In this document: piece by piece, positions 8,409 to 18,837 of the stretch
Numbering within the stretch: the stretch's first letter is position 1
How the letters are laid out: each line of letters begins with the position of its first letter
Assembly: GCA_017794825.1 (NCBI GenBank)
Contig: CP051237.1
Location: forward strand, 558,001 to 622,000
Source: Pararhizobium sp.
GTDB taxonomy: Bacteria; Pseudomonadota; Alphaproteobacteria; Rhizobiales; Rhizobiaceae
Direction of reading: 5' to 3'
Length of the DNA: 64,000 nucleotides
Program-made: the position numbers and the translations under genes
The notes under the pieces: generated by a model
What the model saw: only the letters and a program-made list of their open reading frames with translations
Told to the model about the DNA's origin: nothing
The model's database searches: none

Positions 8409-8972
8409 ATGAAAACAGCCCTGTACCTCTCGGGAACGGCGATCCTGGCGGCCGCCGCCGTCATCCTCGCGCACGCCGCGCCCGTCGCCGCCGAAAGCGC
8501 GGCCGACGCGATGGTCCAGCCCGACGGCTCGATCGTCATGACGAAAGAGAATTACGCGCGCGACTGGAGCGTGCTCGGCGTGTTCGCGCATCTCGACGAC
8601 GCCGGCGTCAAGCAGTTCAACGTCGTCTACACCCAGCCCGAAACTGTGACGGCCTATCGCCAGACCGGAGAATTTCCGGAAGGCGCCGTGCTGATCAAGG
8701 AGCTGCGCGACGGGGTCACCGAGGGCGACGGCGACGACAGGACGTCGCATCTCGGAGCGCTGAAGGGCTGGTTCGCGATGATCAAGCCGCCCAGGGAAAA
8801 CGGCCCGCAAGGCCCGCTCTGGGGCGACGGCTGGGGATGGGCGAAGTTCAACGCCGATGCGCCGGATGCCACCATCACCAGCAACTACCAGACAGACTGT
8901 CTCGGCTGCCACATGCCGGTCAAGGCGACCGACTGGGTGCACGTCGAGGCCTACCCGATGCTTCGAAACTAA
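8409..8972 (+). CDS. Cytochrome P460 family protein
   Basis: A 187-residue periplasmic c-type heme protein. It has a signal peptide (about 1-28, ending PVAA), a KENYARDWSVLG opening typical of the P460 domain, and one heme-attachment motif CLGCH at residues 164-168 followed by MPVKATDWVH. In characterised P460 proteins a Lys forms an additional heme cross-link and the enzyme oxidises hydroxylamine or detoxifies NO; which Lys would do this here cannot be decided by eye. The function in this organism is unknown: no ammonia-oxidation genes are near. It ends convergently with phnX, overlapping by 4 bases. Confidence 0.85.
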   Translation: MKTALYLSGTAILAAAAVILAHAAPVAAESAADAMVQPDGSIVMTKENYARDWSVLGVFAHLDDAGVKQFNVVYTQPETVTAYRQTGEFPEGAVLIKELRDGVTEGDGDDRTSHLGALKGWFAMIKPPRENGPQGPLWGDGWGWAKFNADAPDATITSNYQTDCLGCHMPVKATDWVHVEAYPMLRN

Positions 8973-9745
8973 AGCGTCTCCAGCAGCGCCGGCAGGTCGG
9001 CGACCGTGTCGATCAGGTAGTCGGCGCCGGCCGCGTTGAGCTTCGCGCCGGCCTCGTCGCGTATATGGTCGAGCGCCGCCTCGTCGAGGGACCGCCATTC
9101 GTCGACCGTCAGGCCGGCGTGATTGCCGGAAAGCAGCACGCCTACGGTCAGGCAGCCGGCGGCCACGCCCTCGGCGATGCCCGGCTCCGTGTCGTCCACC
9201 TTGATCAGCTGGCGCGCGTCGGCGACGCCGAGGTCGAGGCAGCACTTGTACATGCCCATCGGCGTCGGGCGGCCATAGGGCAGATCGTCGGCGCAGACGA
9301 TCGTGTCCGGCGCAAAGCCTTGGGCGGCGGCGATCGGCGCGACCCGCTCGATGATCGAGCGCGTGTAGCCCGTCGTCGAGCCGATGCGGTATCCCCGGTC
9401 GCGCAACAGCGCGATCGCCTCCGCCGCGCCCGGCACGAGGTCGGCGTAGTCGGCGACCACGTCCTCGTTCATCGGCACGAAGACGCGGTAGAGCTCGTCG
9501 ACGTCGTCCTCCGTCGCCGGCTTGCCGTAGACGCGGCTCCATTCGGAGGCGACGCGCGAGGCGTTCAGCATCGCCCGGATATGGTCGCGCTTAGGCATGC
9601 CCATCGGTCGGCGCGCCTCCTCGATCGTCACCTCGATATCGTGGCGGGCGAAGAGCTTTACGAACACGCCCATCGGCGCAAAGGAGCCGAAATCGATCAC
9701 CGTGCCGGCCCAGTCGAAAATCACGCCCTTGTGGTCGTCGCTCAT
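8969..9745 (-). CDS. phnX: Phosphonoacetaldehyde hydrolase (phosphonatase)
   Basis: Cleaves phosphonoacetaldehyde to acetaldehyde and phosphate in 2-aminoethylphosphonate breakdown; cytoplasmic. The 258-residue HAD-superfamily protein has the nucleophile motif FDWAGT (Asp about 11), the cap-domain Lys in MGMPKRDHI that forms the Schiff base, a Thr motif in GSTTGYTRSI and KVDDTEPGI for metal binding. Length is close to the usual 265-270. The start at 9745 (MSDDHKG) is chosen over longer upstream in-frame starts because the HAD domain begins directly after it. No aminotransferase phnW lies next to it, which is unusual. Confidence 0.9.
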   Translation of the reverse strand: MSDDHKGVIFDWAGTVIDFGSFAPMGVFVKLFARHDIEVTIEEARRPMGMPKRDHIRAMLNASRVASEWSRVYGKPATEDDVDELYRVFVPMNEDVVADYADLVPGAAEAIALLRDRGYRIGSTTGYTRSIIERVAPIAAAQGFAPDTIVCADDLPYGRPTPMGMYKCCLDLGVADARQLIKVDDTEPGIAEGVAAGCLTVGVLLSGNHAGLTVDEWRSLDEAALDHIRDEAGAKLNAAGADYLIDTVADLPALLETL

Positions 9746-9794
9746 CGAAATCCCCGTCTTGTCTTTGTCGCAGGCCTTGTGGATAGTGAAGTTC

Positions 9795-11201
9795 ATGCAG
9801 GCTGACAAGCAAGGGAACACGGCATTGAATATCCTCCCTGGCGGCCCGGGCGCCACCCGGCGCGGCTTTCTCGCCGCCATGGGCGGAGCCTTCGCCGCCG
9901 GCGTCGCGCCGGTGCGCGCAGCCCCGCCGGCGACCCCGGATGCGCTGAACGCCGTCGAGCTTGGCCTCGCGCCGGATTCGCTCGAAGACCAGGGGCCGAC
10001 GCTCGAGAAAATCCTCAACGCGGCGTCTGACGCCGGCGTTCCGGTGTTCGTTCCGCCGGGCGATTTCGTCGTCTCGAACGTCACGCTGCCGGCGCTTGTC
10101 CATCTGCGCGGCGTGCCCGGCCTCAGCCGCCTGATCTATGGCGGCGGCGATCACTTCCTGCGCGCAGAGAACGCCTCGGACATTCGCCTCGACGGCCTGA
10201 TCCTCGACGCGTCCGGCCATCGGCTGGCGGATGACTGCCGCGGCGCTGTGGAGGCGGTCAACACCGTCAACGTGGACATTTCCGACTGCGCCATCGTCGA
10301 CAGCCGCAAGCATGGCGTGGCGCTCGAAGCCTGCGGCGGGTCGATCACGGAAACGTCCATCTCCGCTGCGGCGTCAGCCGGGGTCTACTGCGTCGACTGC
10401 GCGGCCGTGCGGATCGCCGACAACCGGGTCTTCAACTGCGGCAATGGCGGCGTGCTGATCCATCGCTGGCGGCCGGGGCCGGACGGCGCGATCGTGTCCG
10501 GCAACCGCGTCACCGGCATCCGCGCCGACGACGGCGGCACCGGTCAGCACGGCAACGGCATCAACGTCTACCAGGCCGACAACGTGATGATCACCGGCAA
10601 CCACGTCGCCGACTGCGCCTTTTCGGCGATCCGTTCCAACAGCGGGTCGGGCGTGCAGATCGTCTCCAACCAGTGCCTTTCGAGCGGCGAGACCGCGATC
10701 TATTCCGAGTTCGCCTTCCAGGGCGCGATCGTCGCCAACAACCTGGTCGACGGCGCGGCCAACGGCATATCCATCGCCAACTTCAACCAGGGCGGCCGCC
10801 TGGCCGTCGTCAGCGGCAACATCATCCGGAACATCGTCAACGAAGGCCCCTACGATCCAATCGGGCCGGGCTTCGGCTGGGGGATCGCGGCGGAGGCAGA
10901 CACCAGCGTCAACGGCAACGTCCTCGACAATATCGCCCGCTTCGGCATGCTCATCGGATGGGGCCCGTATCTGCGCGGTGTCTCGGTCACGGACAACATC
11001 GTGCGCAACAGCCTCATCGGCGTCGCCGTCACCGTGGTCGACGGGGCGGAGGCCGCGCAGATCGCCAATAACATCTTCCAGAATACGCTGCGTGGCGCGA
11101 TCGTCGGCTATCGCTGGCAGGAGCGGATCACGCGGGACATGGTCGCCGACGGGGCGCAGGACTATCCGCACCTCACCATCTTCGGCAACACGCAGCTATG
11201 A
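9795..11201 (+). CDS. Tat-exported parallel beta-helix repeat protein (TIGR03808 type)
   Basis: A 468-residue exported protein. The twin-arginine signal (ATRRGFLAAMGG, Arg22-Arg23) is followed by a pectate-lyase-like solenoid: many short repeats such as VSGNRVTG, ITGNHVADC, IVSNQCLSS, IVANNLVDG, VSGNIIRNI, VTDNIVRNS, IANNIFQN. This combination matches the rhizobial TIGR03808 family of Tat-exported repeat proteins, whose function is unknown; the fold suggests polysaccharide binding or cleavage. The start at 9795 is the ATG nearest the Tat motif; frames further upstream run antisense through phnX. It overlaps the asparaginase gene convergently by 6 bases. Confidence 0.85.
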   Translation: MQADKQGNTALNILPGGPGATRRGFLAAMGGAFAAGVAPVRAAPPATPDALNAVELGLAPDSLEDQGPTLEKILNAASDAGVPVFVPPGDFVVSNVTLPALVHLRGVPGLSRLIYGGGDHFLRAENASDIRLDGLILDASGHRLADDCRGAVEAVNTVNVDISDCAIVDSRKHGVALEACGGSITETSISAAASAGVYCVDCAAVRIADNRVFNCGNGGVLIHRWRPGPDGAIVSGNRVTGIRADDGGTGQHGNGINVYQADNVMITGNHVADCAFSAIRSNSGSGVQIVSNQCLSSGETAIYSEFAFQGAIVANNLVDGAANGISIANFNQGGRLAVVSGNIIRNIVNEGPYDPIGPGFGWGIAAEADTSVNGNVLDNIARFGMLIGWGPYLRGVSVTDNIVRNSLIGVAVTVVDGAEAAQIANNIFQNTLRGAIVGYRWQERITRDMVADGAQDYPHLTIFGNTQL

Positions 11202-12200
11202 GAGCGCTTCCGTCACCCGCACGTGGCCGGTTTCAATGCCGTTCCAGTTGCTGATCGTGTGGCCGGACATCGCCCGCAATCCGTCGCGGAGCGCGTCGTC
11301 GCCGTCGACCAGCAGCGCCAGGATCGCGGCGATCATCGCCTCGGCCGCGCGGGTGCCGCCGTCGTCGCATTTGACCGCCACGCCGACGCCCTGTTCGGGC
11401 AGCGCCGCGCAGAACACGCCTTCGGCGCCGGTCTTGGCGAAGATCTTTCCGGGGGCAAGCTCCATCAGCCGGGTGCAAGCCCGCCTGGAGCCGGCGACGT
11501 AGAAGGGTTCGGCCATGCAGGCCTTGACGATGCGCCGGGCCGCCTTCGCCCGTTCCGGCGCCAGGCCCTCGCCGGTCACGAGCTTCGCCACCCCGTGGGC
11601 GACGGCGGGAAGCGGCACGGCGTAGGTCGGGATCGAACAGCCGTCCGTTCCGCAATTGTCGACGCCGTAGTGCGCGCCGGTCAGGTCGCCCAGCGCCTCG
11701 CGCACCATCACCTGCACGGGGTGGTCGTAGTTGATGTATCCGGCCGGCGAATGGCCAAGATGGCAGGCCGCGCAGACGAAGCCCGCATGCTTTCCGGAGC
11801 AGTTGTTGTGAAGCGCGGTGAGCTTTTCGCCGGACGCGGCGAGCTTCGTCGCGACCTTCATGTTGAACGGCCAGTGACAGCCGCATTCCAGCGCGCCCAC
11901 GTCGCGCCCCGCGGCCTTCAGCATGGCGCCGGCCACCGCCACGTGCTCCGGCTGGCCGGAATGCGACGAGCAGGCGAGCGCGATCTCGCGATCACCGAAC
12001 CCGTATGCGTCGGCCGCTCCGGATTCCACCAGCGGCAGGGCCTGCATCGCCTTGATCGCCGACCTTGGAAATATCGGCGTCGACGTTTCTCCTGTCGAGA
12101 AAATGGTCTTGCCCGCGGCGTCCACCGCGACCGCGGCTCCGCGATGGCGGCTCTCCACGCGCCCGCCTCTCGTCACCTCCACCAGCACAGGATTGACCAT
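11196..12200 (-). CDS. L-asparaginase, Rhizobium etli type II family
   Basis: Hydrolyses L-asparagine to aspartate and ammonia in the cytoplasm. The 334-residue protein belongs to the Asparaginase_II family (PF06089), unrelated to the E. coli enzymes. Diagnostic stretches are FPRSAIKAMQALPLVESGAA, LACSSHSGQPEH, NNCSGKHAG and NCGTDGCSIPTYA, which include the Ser, Lys and Cys residues that line the active site in characterised family members. Length and start ATG are typical. It stands alone between two rightward genes and overlaps the previous one convergently. Confidence 0.92.
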   Translation of the reverse strand: MVNPVLVEVTRGGRVESRHRGAAVAVDAAGKTIFSTGETSTPIFPRSAIKAMQALPLVESGAADAYGFGDREIALACSSHSGQPEHVAVAGAMLKAAGRDVGALECGCHWPFNMKVATKLAASGEKLTALHNNCSGKHAGFVCAACHLGHSPAGYINYDHPVQVMVREALGDLTGAHYGVDNCGTDGCSIPTYAVPLPAVAHGVAKLVTGEGLAPERAKAARRIVKACMAEPFYVAGSRRACTRLMELAPGKIFAKTGAEGVFCAALPEQGVGVAVKCDDGGTRAAEAMIAAILALLVDGDDALRDGLRAMSGHTISNWNGIETGHVRVTEALS

Positions 12201-12410
12201 GCCGCTTCCTCCCGTTCTTTGCGATTATTACCTTAGCCGTAGCCCCGCCACGCCGCCAACGCAAGCAGCGCCGGGGGAAGGAGAGCGGTGATAAGAAATC
12301 GAAAACCAAGCGCGCAGATTACGGTTGTTAGAACCGTGAATTGAAATAAACTGGCAACACTCGACACATATATTTCGAGAACGAAAATCAACTTAAAGCA
12401 ATCAGGAGAC

Positions 12411-13322
12411 ATGTCCATGTACAAGATACTCGCCATGATTGGCGTTGTAGCCTTGGCGGCGTCGCCGGGCCTCGCCTCGGCCCAGGACGCCTCGACTCCC
12501 GCGCAGCCCGCCGCAGCCAGCTCCGCTCCGGCCACGCCGAGCGCCCTGCCGGCGCCCGTGTTCGAATATGTCCAGCAGGCCGCCTCCATGCAGTTCGACG
12601 GCGAGACGATGACGCTGGGCGGCCTGGCACCCGCGACCGTATATTTCAGCGACCGTCCGTATCGCATCGTCGGTCATGTCGACAACGAAACCTTCGCCAG
12701 CCTTTGGGACCCGTCAGGCGGCACATTCGACTCCGACCCGCCGAACGCGGCAGTCTCCGTCCTCGGCGAGATCGACGAGCCTCCGGCGATCGTCGAACTG
12801 ACTTCTGTCGAGATTGACGGCGGATCGCTGAAATACGGCGTGCGCATGGTTTCCGGCAAGCTGCCGGATTCTGCTGACAACGTGGCGCTGTTCATCGACC
12901 ACGGTCATGGCTTCGGCGGCCATGGCGGCGGCGGCGGTTTCCATGGCGGTTATCATGGCGGTTATCATGGCGGTTATCATGGCGGCGGCTATCCGCCTCC
13001 CCACCATGGCGGCTATCATCCCTATCCGCCGCCTCCCCCGCCGCATCATGGCGGCTACTACCCGCCCTATCATCCGTATGGCCCGTATCCGCCGTATCAT
13101 CCGTACCCGTACTACCACCCCTATCCGTATTACCCGGCGGCGGCTGTCGGCGCGGCGGCGGTCACGGGAGCGGCGATCGGAGCGGCGGCTGCATCCGCAA
13201 GCGAGCCTCAGCAGGTCTATGTCTATCCGGTGCCCGGCGGTCCGTTGCCGTCGCATTGCTGGCTGAATTCCGCTCATACGCGGATGATCTGCTCGGTGCA
13301 GCTGGCGAACCCGCCGCAATAA
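12411..13322 (+). CDS. Secreted protein with a His/Tyr/Pro/Gly-rich repeat region
   Basis: A 303-residue protein with a signal peptide (about 1-24). Residues about 50-160 form a folded domain (DGETMTLGGLAPATVYFSDR, then RIVGHV, then WDPSGGTFDSDPPNAAVSVL) of a type seen in hypothetical rhizobial proteins. Residues about 165-245 are low complexity: HGGY units and then PPPHHGGY and PYHPYPYY runs, followed by an Ala/Gly-rich hydrophobic stretch and a short C-terminal tail with two Cys. The His-rich region could bind metal ions, which is inference. The HGGY part is encoded by 12-base tandem repeats (about 12942-12990). A terminator follows. Confidence 0.75.
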   Translation: MSMYKILAMIGVVALAASPGLASAQDASTPAQPAAASSAPATPSALPAPVFEYVQQAASMQFDGETMTLGGLAPATVYFSDRPYRIVGHVDNETFASLWDPSGGTFDSDPPNAAVSVLGEIDEPPAIVELTSVEIDGGSLKYGVRMVSGKLPDSADNVALFIDHGHGFGGHGGGGGFHGGYHGGYHGGYHGGGYPPPHHGGYHPYPPPPPPHHGGYYPPYHPYGPYPPYHPYPYYHPYPYYPAAAVGAAAVTGAAIGAAAASASEPQQVYVYPVPGGPLPSHCWLNSAHTRMICSVQLANPPQ

Positions 13323-13347
13323 CGGATCTGTCACGGACATGAACAGG

Positions 13348-13374
13348 AAAGGCCCGCATCGCGCGGGCCTTTTT
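13348..13374 (+). terminator. Rho-independent terminator between convergent genes
   Basis: The stem AGGCCCGC (13350-13357) pairs with GCGGGCCT (13363-13370) across a 5-base loop and is followed by a T-run, with As before the stem. It can act in both directions, ending the secreted-protein gene and galE, whose stop lies 6 bases further on. Confidence 0.9.
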
Positions 13375-13379
13375 CGTTG

Positions 13380-14369
13380 TTACTGGCTGTTGCGTCTGTC
13401 GAGCGCGCGTTCCCAGTCGAGCGCATTGCTGACGATTTCGGAAAGATCGTCATGGCGCGGCGTCCAGCCGAGCTCATCCTTGATCATCGCCGGATCGGCG
13501 ACGATCGTCGCGGGATCGCCCGGACGGCGATCTGCCTCGCGAACTGCGAAGTCCACGCCGCTCACTTTCTTCACCGCGTCGATTACCTCCAGCACCGAGT
13601 AGCCCTGCCCGTAGCCGCAATTGGCGACGAGATTGCCGCCGCCTTCGCGCAGGCGCTCCAGCGCCAGGTAATGCGCTTCGACCAGGTCGGTCACGTGGAT
13701 GTAGTCGCGGACACAGGTGCCGTCCGGCGTCGGATAGTCCCGCCCGTAAACCTCCATACCGTCGCGCTTGCCAAGGGCGGCCTGCGTTGCGACCTTGATC
13801 AGGTGGGTGGCGTTGCGCGACGACTGCCCGGCCCGCCCCCGCGGATCAGCGCCAGCGACGTTGAAATAGCGCAGCACCGCGTAGCTGAAGTCGTGCGCGG
13901 CCGAGGCGTCTCGCAGCATGAGTTCCGTCATCAGCTTGGAAGTCCCGTAGGGCGATTCGGGATGCAGATCGGCGCCTTCGGACACCGGCGTGCTTTCCGG
14001 CGTTCCGTAGACGGCGGCCGTGGAAGAAAAGATGAAATGCTTCACGCCGCAGTTCACGCACGCCTCAAGCAGCGCGCGCGACTTCACGGTGTTGTTCAGA
14101 TAGTAGCCGAGCGGATCGCTGACCGATTCCGGAACGATGATCGACCCGGCGAAGTGGATGACCGCGTCCACGCCGCGCTCCTTCAGCAGCGGCTCGACGC
14201 TGTCCTGATCTCCAATGTCCGCGACAACGAGGTTGGCTTCAGGCGGCACGGCCCAGTCATGTCCGGTTGAAAGACGGTCGATAACCGTCACTTCTTCTCC
14301 GGCGTCAAGCAATCGCCAGACCATGTGACTGCCGATATAGCCGGCTCCGCCCGTCACCAGAACACCCAT
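13380..14369 (-). CDS. galE: UDP-glucose 4-epimerase
   Basis: Interconverts UDP-glucose and UDP-galactose using tightly bound NAD; cytoplasmic, supplying galactose for surface polysaccharide or feeding galactose catabolism. The 329-residue extended short-chain dehydrogenase has the NAD motif GGAGYIGSH at residues 7-15, the catalytic YGTSK (Tyr-x-x-x-Lys), Ser-Ser-Thr before AVYG, and the substrate-binding RYFNVAGADP. Length is typical. It is transcribed leftward into the bidirectional terminator. The O-antigen ligase gene at 20595 is the only other obvious polysaccharide gene close by. Confidence 0.93.
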   Translation of the reverse strand: MGVLVTGGAGYIGSHMVWRLLDAGEEVTVIDRLSTGHDWAVPPEANLVVADIGDQDSVEPLLKERGVDAVIHFAGSIIVPESVSDPLGYYLNNTVKSRALLEACVNCGVKHFIFSSTAAVYGTPESTPVSEGADLHPESPYGTSKLMTELMLRDASAAHDFSYAVLRYFNVAGADPRGRAGQSSRNATHLIKVATQAALGKRDGMEVYGRDYPTPDGTCVRDYIHVTDLVEAHYLALERLREGGGNLVANCGYGQGYSVLEVIDAVKKVSGVDFAVREADRRPGDPATIVADPAMIKDELGWTPRHDDLSEIVSNALDWERALDRRNSQ

Positions 14370-14459
14370 TCACCCTCACTCCGCCATGCACCTGCGACCC
14401 GGATGCTGGTTGCATCCGGCGTCTGCTTTCGCCTGCATACTGCAAGGATGCGGTCTTGG

Positions 14460-15626
14460 CTACCGCACGCGTTCCATGATGGAGACATAGTTGGCGACGG
14501 CCGCGCCGCCCATGTTGAAGACGCCGCCGAGTTCGGCGCCCGCAACCTGGATATCGCCGGCCTCTCCGCAGAGCTGCATGGCGGTGAGCGCATGCATGGA
14601 GACACCGGTCGCGCCTATCGGATGTCCCTTGGCCTTCAGCCCGCCGGACGGGTTCACCGGCAGTCGGCCATCCTTCGCCGTCTCGCCTGACATCGCCACG
14701 GCCGCGCCCTGACCCGGTTTTGCAAGGCCCATCGCCTCGTACTCGATCAGCTCGGCGATCGTGAAGCAGTCATGGGTCTCGACGAAGGAGAGATCGTCGA
14801 GACCCACGCCGGCGTGCGCCAGCGCTCTGCGCCACCCAAGCTGGCAACCTTCGAAGGCCAGAATGTCGCGCTTCGACATCGGCAGGAAATCCTGAACATG
14901 CTCGGCCGCGCGGAACATCACTGCCCGCGGCGCCTTCATGGCGCTTTCGAGATCCGTCAACACGATGGCTGCGGCGCCGTCGGAAACAAGGGAACAGTCG
15001 GTCCGCTTCAGCGGTCCGGTGACGAAGGGATTCTTGTCGCTTTCCGTGCGGCAGAACTCGTAGCCGAGATCCTTTCGCATCTGCGCAAAGGGGTTGCCCA
15101 CGCCATTCTTGTGGTTCTTGGCGGCGAGCATGGCCAGCGCGTCGGACTGGTCGCCGTATTTCTGGAAGTAGGCGGCGGCGATCTTGCCGAACACGCCGGC
15201 AAAGCCGCCCGGAATATCACCGTCCTCGGGCAGATACGACGCTTTCAGAAGGTTCTCGCCGATCTGAGGTCCCGGCGTTGTCGTCATCTGCTCGACGCCG
15301 ACAACCAACACATTATGCGCGCGCCCGGCCTCGATTGTCTTCAGCCCTTGATGGATCGCCGCCGAGCCAGTCGCGCAGGCGTTTTCCACCCGTGTCGCAG
15401 GCTTGAAGCGCAGGCTGTCGTCTGCTTGGAGAACCAGGCTCGCCGTAAAGTCCTGTTTGGAGAAGCCCGCATTGAAATGCCCGAGCACGATCTCGTCGAT
15501 ATCGGAGGCCTCCAGCCCCGCATGGGCGATCGCCCGTTCAGCGACATCGACGACGAGGCTCTCGACCGTTTCGCCTTCGAGCTTGCCGAATTTCGAATGG
15601 GCCCAGCCAGTGATGCATGCGGTCAT
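14460..15626 (-). CDS. Thiolase-family acetyl-CoA acetyltransferase
   Basis: A 388-residue thiolase of the SCPx-like branch. It carries the nucleophilic Cys in VENACATGSAA, the HDCF region (FVETHDCFTIAE) and the KGHPIGATG loop with the catalytic His; the end (NMGGAAVANY) is characteristic of this branch rather than of classical thiolases. Expected reaction: thiolytic cleavage of a 3-oxoacyl-CoA or the reverse condensation; substrate unknown. The start at 15626 (MTACITGW) has GAGGAGAC just upstream, better than the GTG-type start further out. The aldehyde dehydrogenase gene lies about 97 bases upstream in the same direction and may be co-transcribed. Confidence 0.88.
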   Translation of the reverse strand: MTACITGWAHSKFGKLEGETVESLVVDVAERAIAHAGLEASDIDEIVLGHFNAGFSKQDFTASLVLQADDSLRFKPATRVENACATGSAAIHQGLKTIEAGRAHNVLVVGVEQMTTTPGPQIGENLLKASYLPEDGDIPGGFAGVFGKIAAAYFQKYGDQSDALAMLAAKNHKNGVGNPFAQMRKDLGYEFCRTESDKNPFVTGPLKRTDCSLVSDGAAAIVLTDLESAMKAPRAVMFRAAEHVQDFLPMSKRDILAFEGCQLGWRRALAHAGVGLDDLSFVETHDCFTIAELIEYEAMGLAKPGQGAAVAMSGETAKDGRLPVNPSGGLKAKGHPIGATGVSMHALTAMQLCGEAGDIQVAGAELGGVFNMGGAAVANYVSIMERVR

Positions 15627-15723
15627 GGTCTTGTCTCCTCGCGGTTCGTTTATCACAGAATATATGGCGTCGCGCATAATTGTTCAACCTTTAACAAAAA
15701 GGCAAGCGCGACGCCACAGGCAT

Positions 15724-17151
15724 TCAGTATCCGCTGATCGACTTGACTTCCAGGAAATCCTCAATGCCCCAGGTTCCGCCCTCACGGCCGTTGCCGGACT
15801 GCTTGTAGCCGCCGAACGGACTGCCGGCGGGCCGCTGCGCGCCGTTGATCATCACCATGCCCGCGCGCAATTGCCGCGCGACACGACGCGCGCGTTCCTG
15901 ATCGGCGCTCTGGACGTAGGCGGCCAGTCCGTACGGCGTGTCATTGGCGATGGCGACAGCGTCATCCTCCTTGTCGAACGGAATAATGGACAACACCGGG
16001 CCAAACACTTCCTCGCGGGCTATCGTCATGTCGTTCGAGACATCGGCGAATACGGTCGGCCGCACGAAATATCCACGGTTCATGCCGGCCGGACGACCGG
16101 GACCGCCCGCGACGAGCCGCGCGCCTTCGTCGATCGCCGTCTGGATCAGGCCCTGCACCTTGTTGAACTGCATTTCGCTGACCAGCGGTCCGATGTGGCC
16201 GCCTTCCCTGGCCGGATCGCCGACTTCGACGCGCGACGCCGCCTCCGCCGCGATTTCCACGGCGTTGTCATAGATCTCGCGCTGAACGAGCATGCGCGTC
16301 GGCGCATTGCACGACTGACCGGTGTTGTTGAAACACGACTTCACGCCTCTGGTGATCGTTTCGGAAAGATCAACATCGTTGAAAACGATGTTGGGCGACT
16401 TGCCGCCAAGTTCCAGCGAAACGCGCTTGACCGTATCCGCCGCAGCCTTCGTCACCGCTTTCCCGGCCCGGGTCGACCCGGTAAACGACATCATGTCGAT
16501 ATCCGGATGCCGCGACATCGCCTCGCCAACCACCGGACCTTCGCCGTTGATCAGATTGAATGTCCCTTTCGGGAACCCGGCCTCGTCGATCATTTCCGCA
16601 AACAGCATGGCGGAAAGCGGCGAGATCTCGCTCGGCTTCAAAATGCATGTGCAGCCGACCGCCAGCGCGGGAACGACCTTGAGCGTCATCTGGTTTACCG
16701 GCCAGTTCCATGGCGTGATCATGCCGCAAACGCCGATGGGCTCGCGAACGATACGTTCGCCCGATCCGTTGAAATCCTTCTCGTATTCGAAATCCGACAA
16801 GGCCTTCAGGAAGCCTTCCACGTGGAACGGCCCGGACCCGGCCTGCGAACTGCGCGCCAGCGTAATCGGCGCGCCCATTTCCCTGGAGACGATGTCTCCC
16901 ATTTGGTCCTGGCGACGCACCATGATCTCGAGCAACTTTTCAATCAGCGACCGGCGAAACGCTGAATCGGTCTGGCGATACTCGTCGAATGCTGCGCGCG
17001 CGGCTTTGACCGCGGTGTCCACATCCGCTGCGGTCCCGAGAGAAATGACGGCGAACGGCTCCTCTGTCGCCGGATTGATGACTTCCAGCTCCGCAGCCCC
17101 GACCGGGCTCACCCACTGACCGTCAATATAGAAATCGGTTTTCCTGATCAT
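15724..17151 (-). CDS. NAD(P)-dependent aldehyde dehydrogenase
   Basis: A 475-residue enzyme oxidising an aldehyde to the acid. Features in order: PWNWPVNQ and LKPSEISPLSA in the cofactor site, FTGSTRAGK, the general base in LELGGKSPN, the catalytic Cys in NNTGQSCNAPTR, and EEVFGPVLS near the C-terminus. The SCNAPTR variant is seen in family members often annotated as broad-range aldehyde dehydrogenases. The start at 17151 has AGAGGAA upstream. It is divergent from betB, another aldehyde dehydrogenase, with about 200 bases between them, but the two are not close paralogues. The substrate is unknown. Confidence 0.9.
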   Translation of the reverse strand: MIRKTDFYIDGQWVSPVGAAELEVINPATEEPFAVISLGTAADVDTAVKAARAAFDEYRQTDSAFRRSLIEKLLEIMVRRQDQMGDIVSREMGAPITLARSSQAGSGPFHVEGFLKALSDFEYEKDFNGSGERIVREPIGVCGMITPWNWPVNQMTLKVVPALAVGCTCILKPSEISPLSAMLFAEMIDEAGFPKGTFNLINGEGPVVGEAMSRHPDIDMMSFTGSTRAGKAVTKAAADTVKRVSLELGGKSPNIVFNDVDLSETITRGVKSCFNNTGQSCNAPTRMLVQREIYDNAVEIAAEAASRVEVGDPAREGGHIGPLVSEMQFNKVQGLIQTAIDEGARLVAGGPGRPAGMNRGYFVRPTVFADVSNDMTIAREEVFGPVLSIIPFDKEDDAVAIANDTPYGLAAYVQSADQERARRVARQLRAGMVMINGAQRPAGSPFGGYKQSGNGREGGTWGIEDFLEVKSISGY

Positions 17152-17306
17152 CGCGCAATTCCTCTTCGATTGTGTTTTTCGCCCAAGACTTAATCGCATT
17201 GCCGACGGAATCAACTGAAGAAAATTGATGGTTCGATCATTGCGGTCGATTGGCTGTATGGAATGCCGCATGCGGGCTTGTCGCGTTGCACAAAAGGCGC
17301 TAGATT

Positions 17307-17330
17307 TTTATTGAATGAATAACCAATAAA
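17307..17330. promoter_or_regulatory. Inverted repeat in the betB promoter, candidate BetI-type operator
   Basis: TTTATTG (17307-17313) and CAATAAA (17324-17330) form a 7-base inverted repeat with a 10-base spacer, 29 bases before the betB start in an AT-rich segment. BetI, the TetR-family choline sensor, usually controls bet operons from such a site; no betI gene is in this window. Confidence 0.45.
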
Positions 17331-17358
17331 AATAAAACCAAACTGAAAGCGGCTCGAA

Positions 17359-18822
<1,464 letters not shown>

Positions 18823-18837
18823 TGCGAGGAAGCAACG

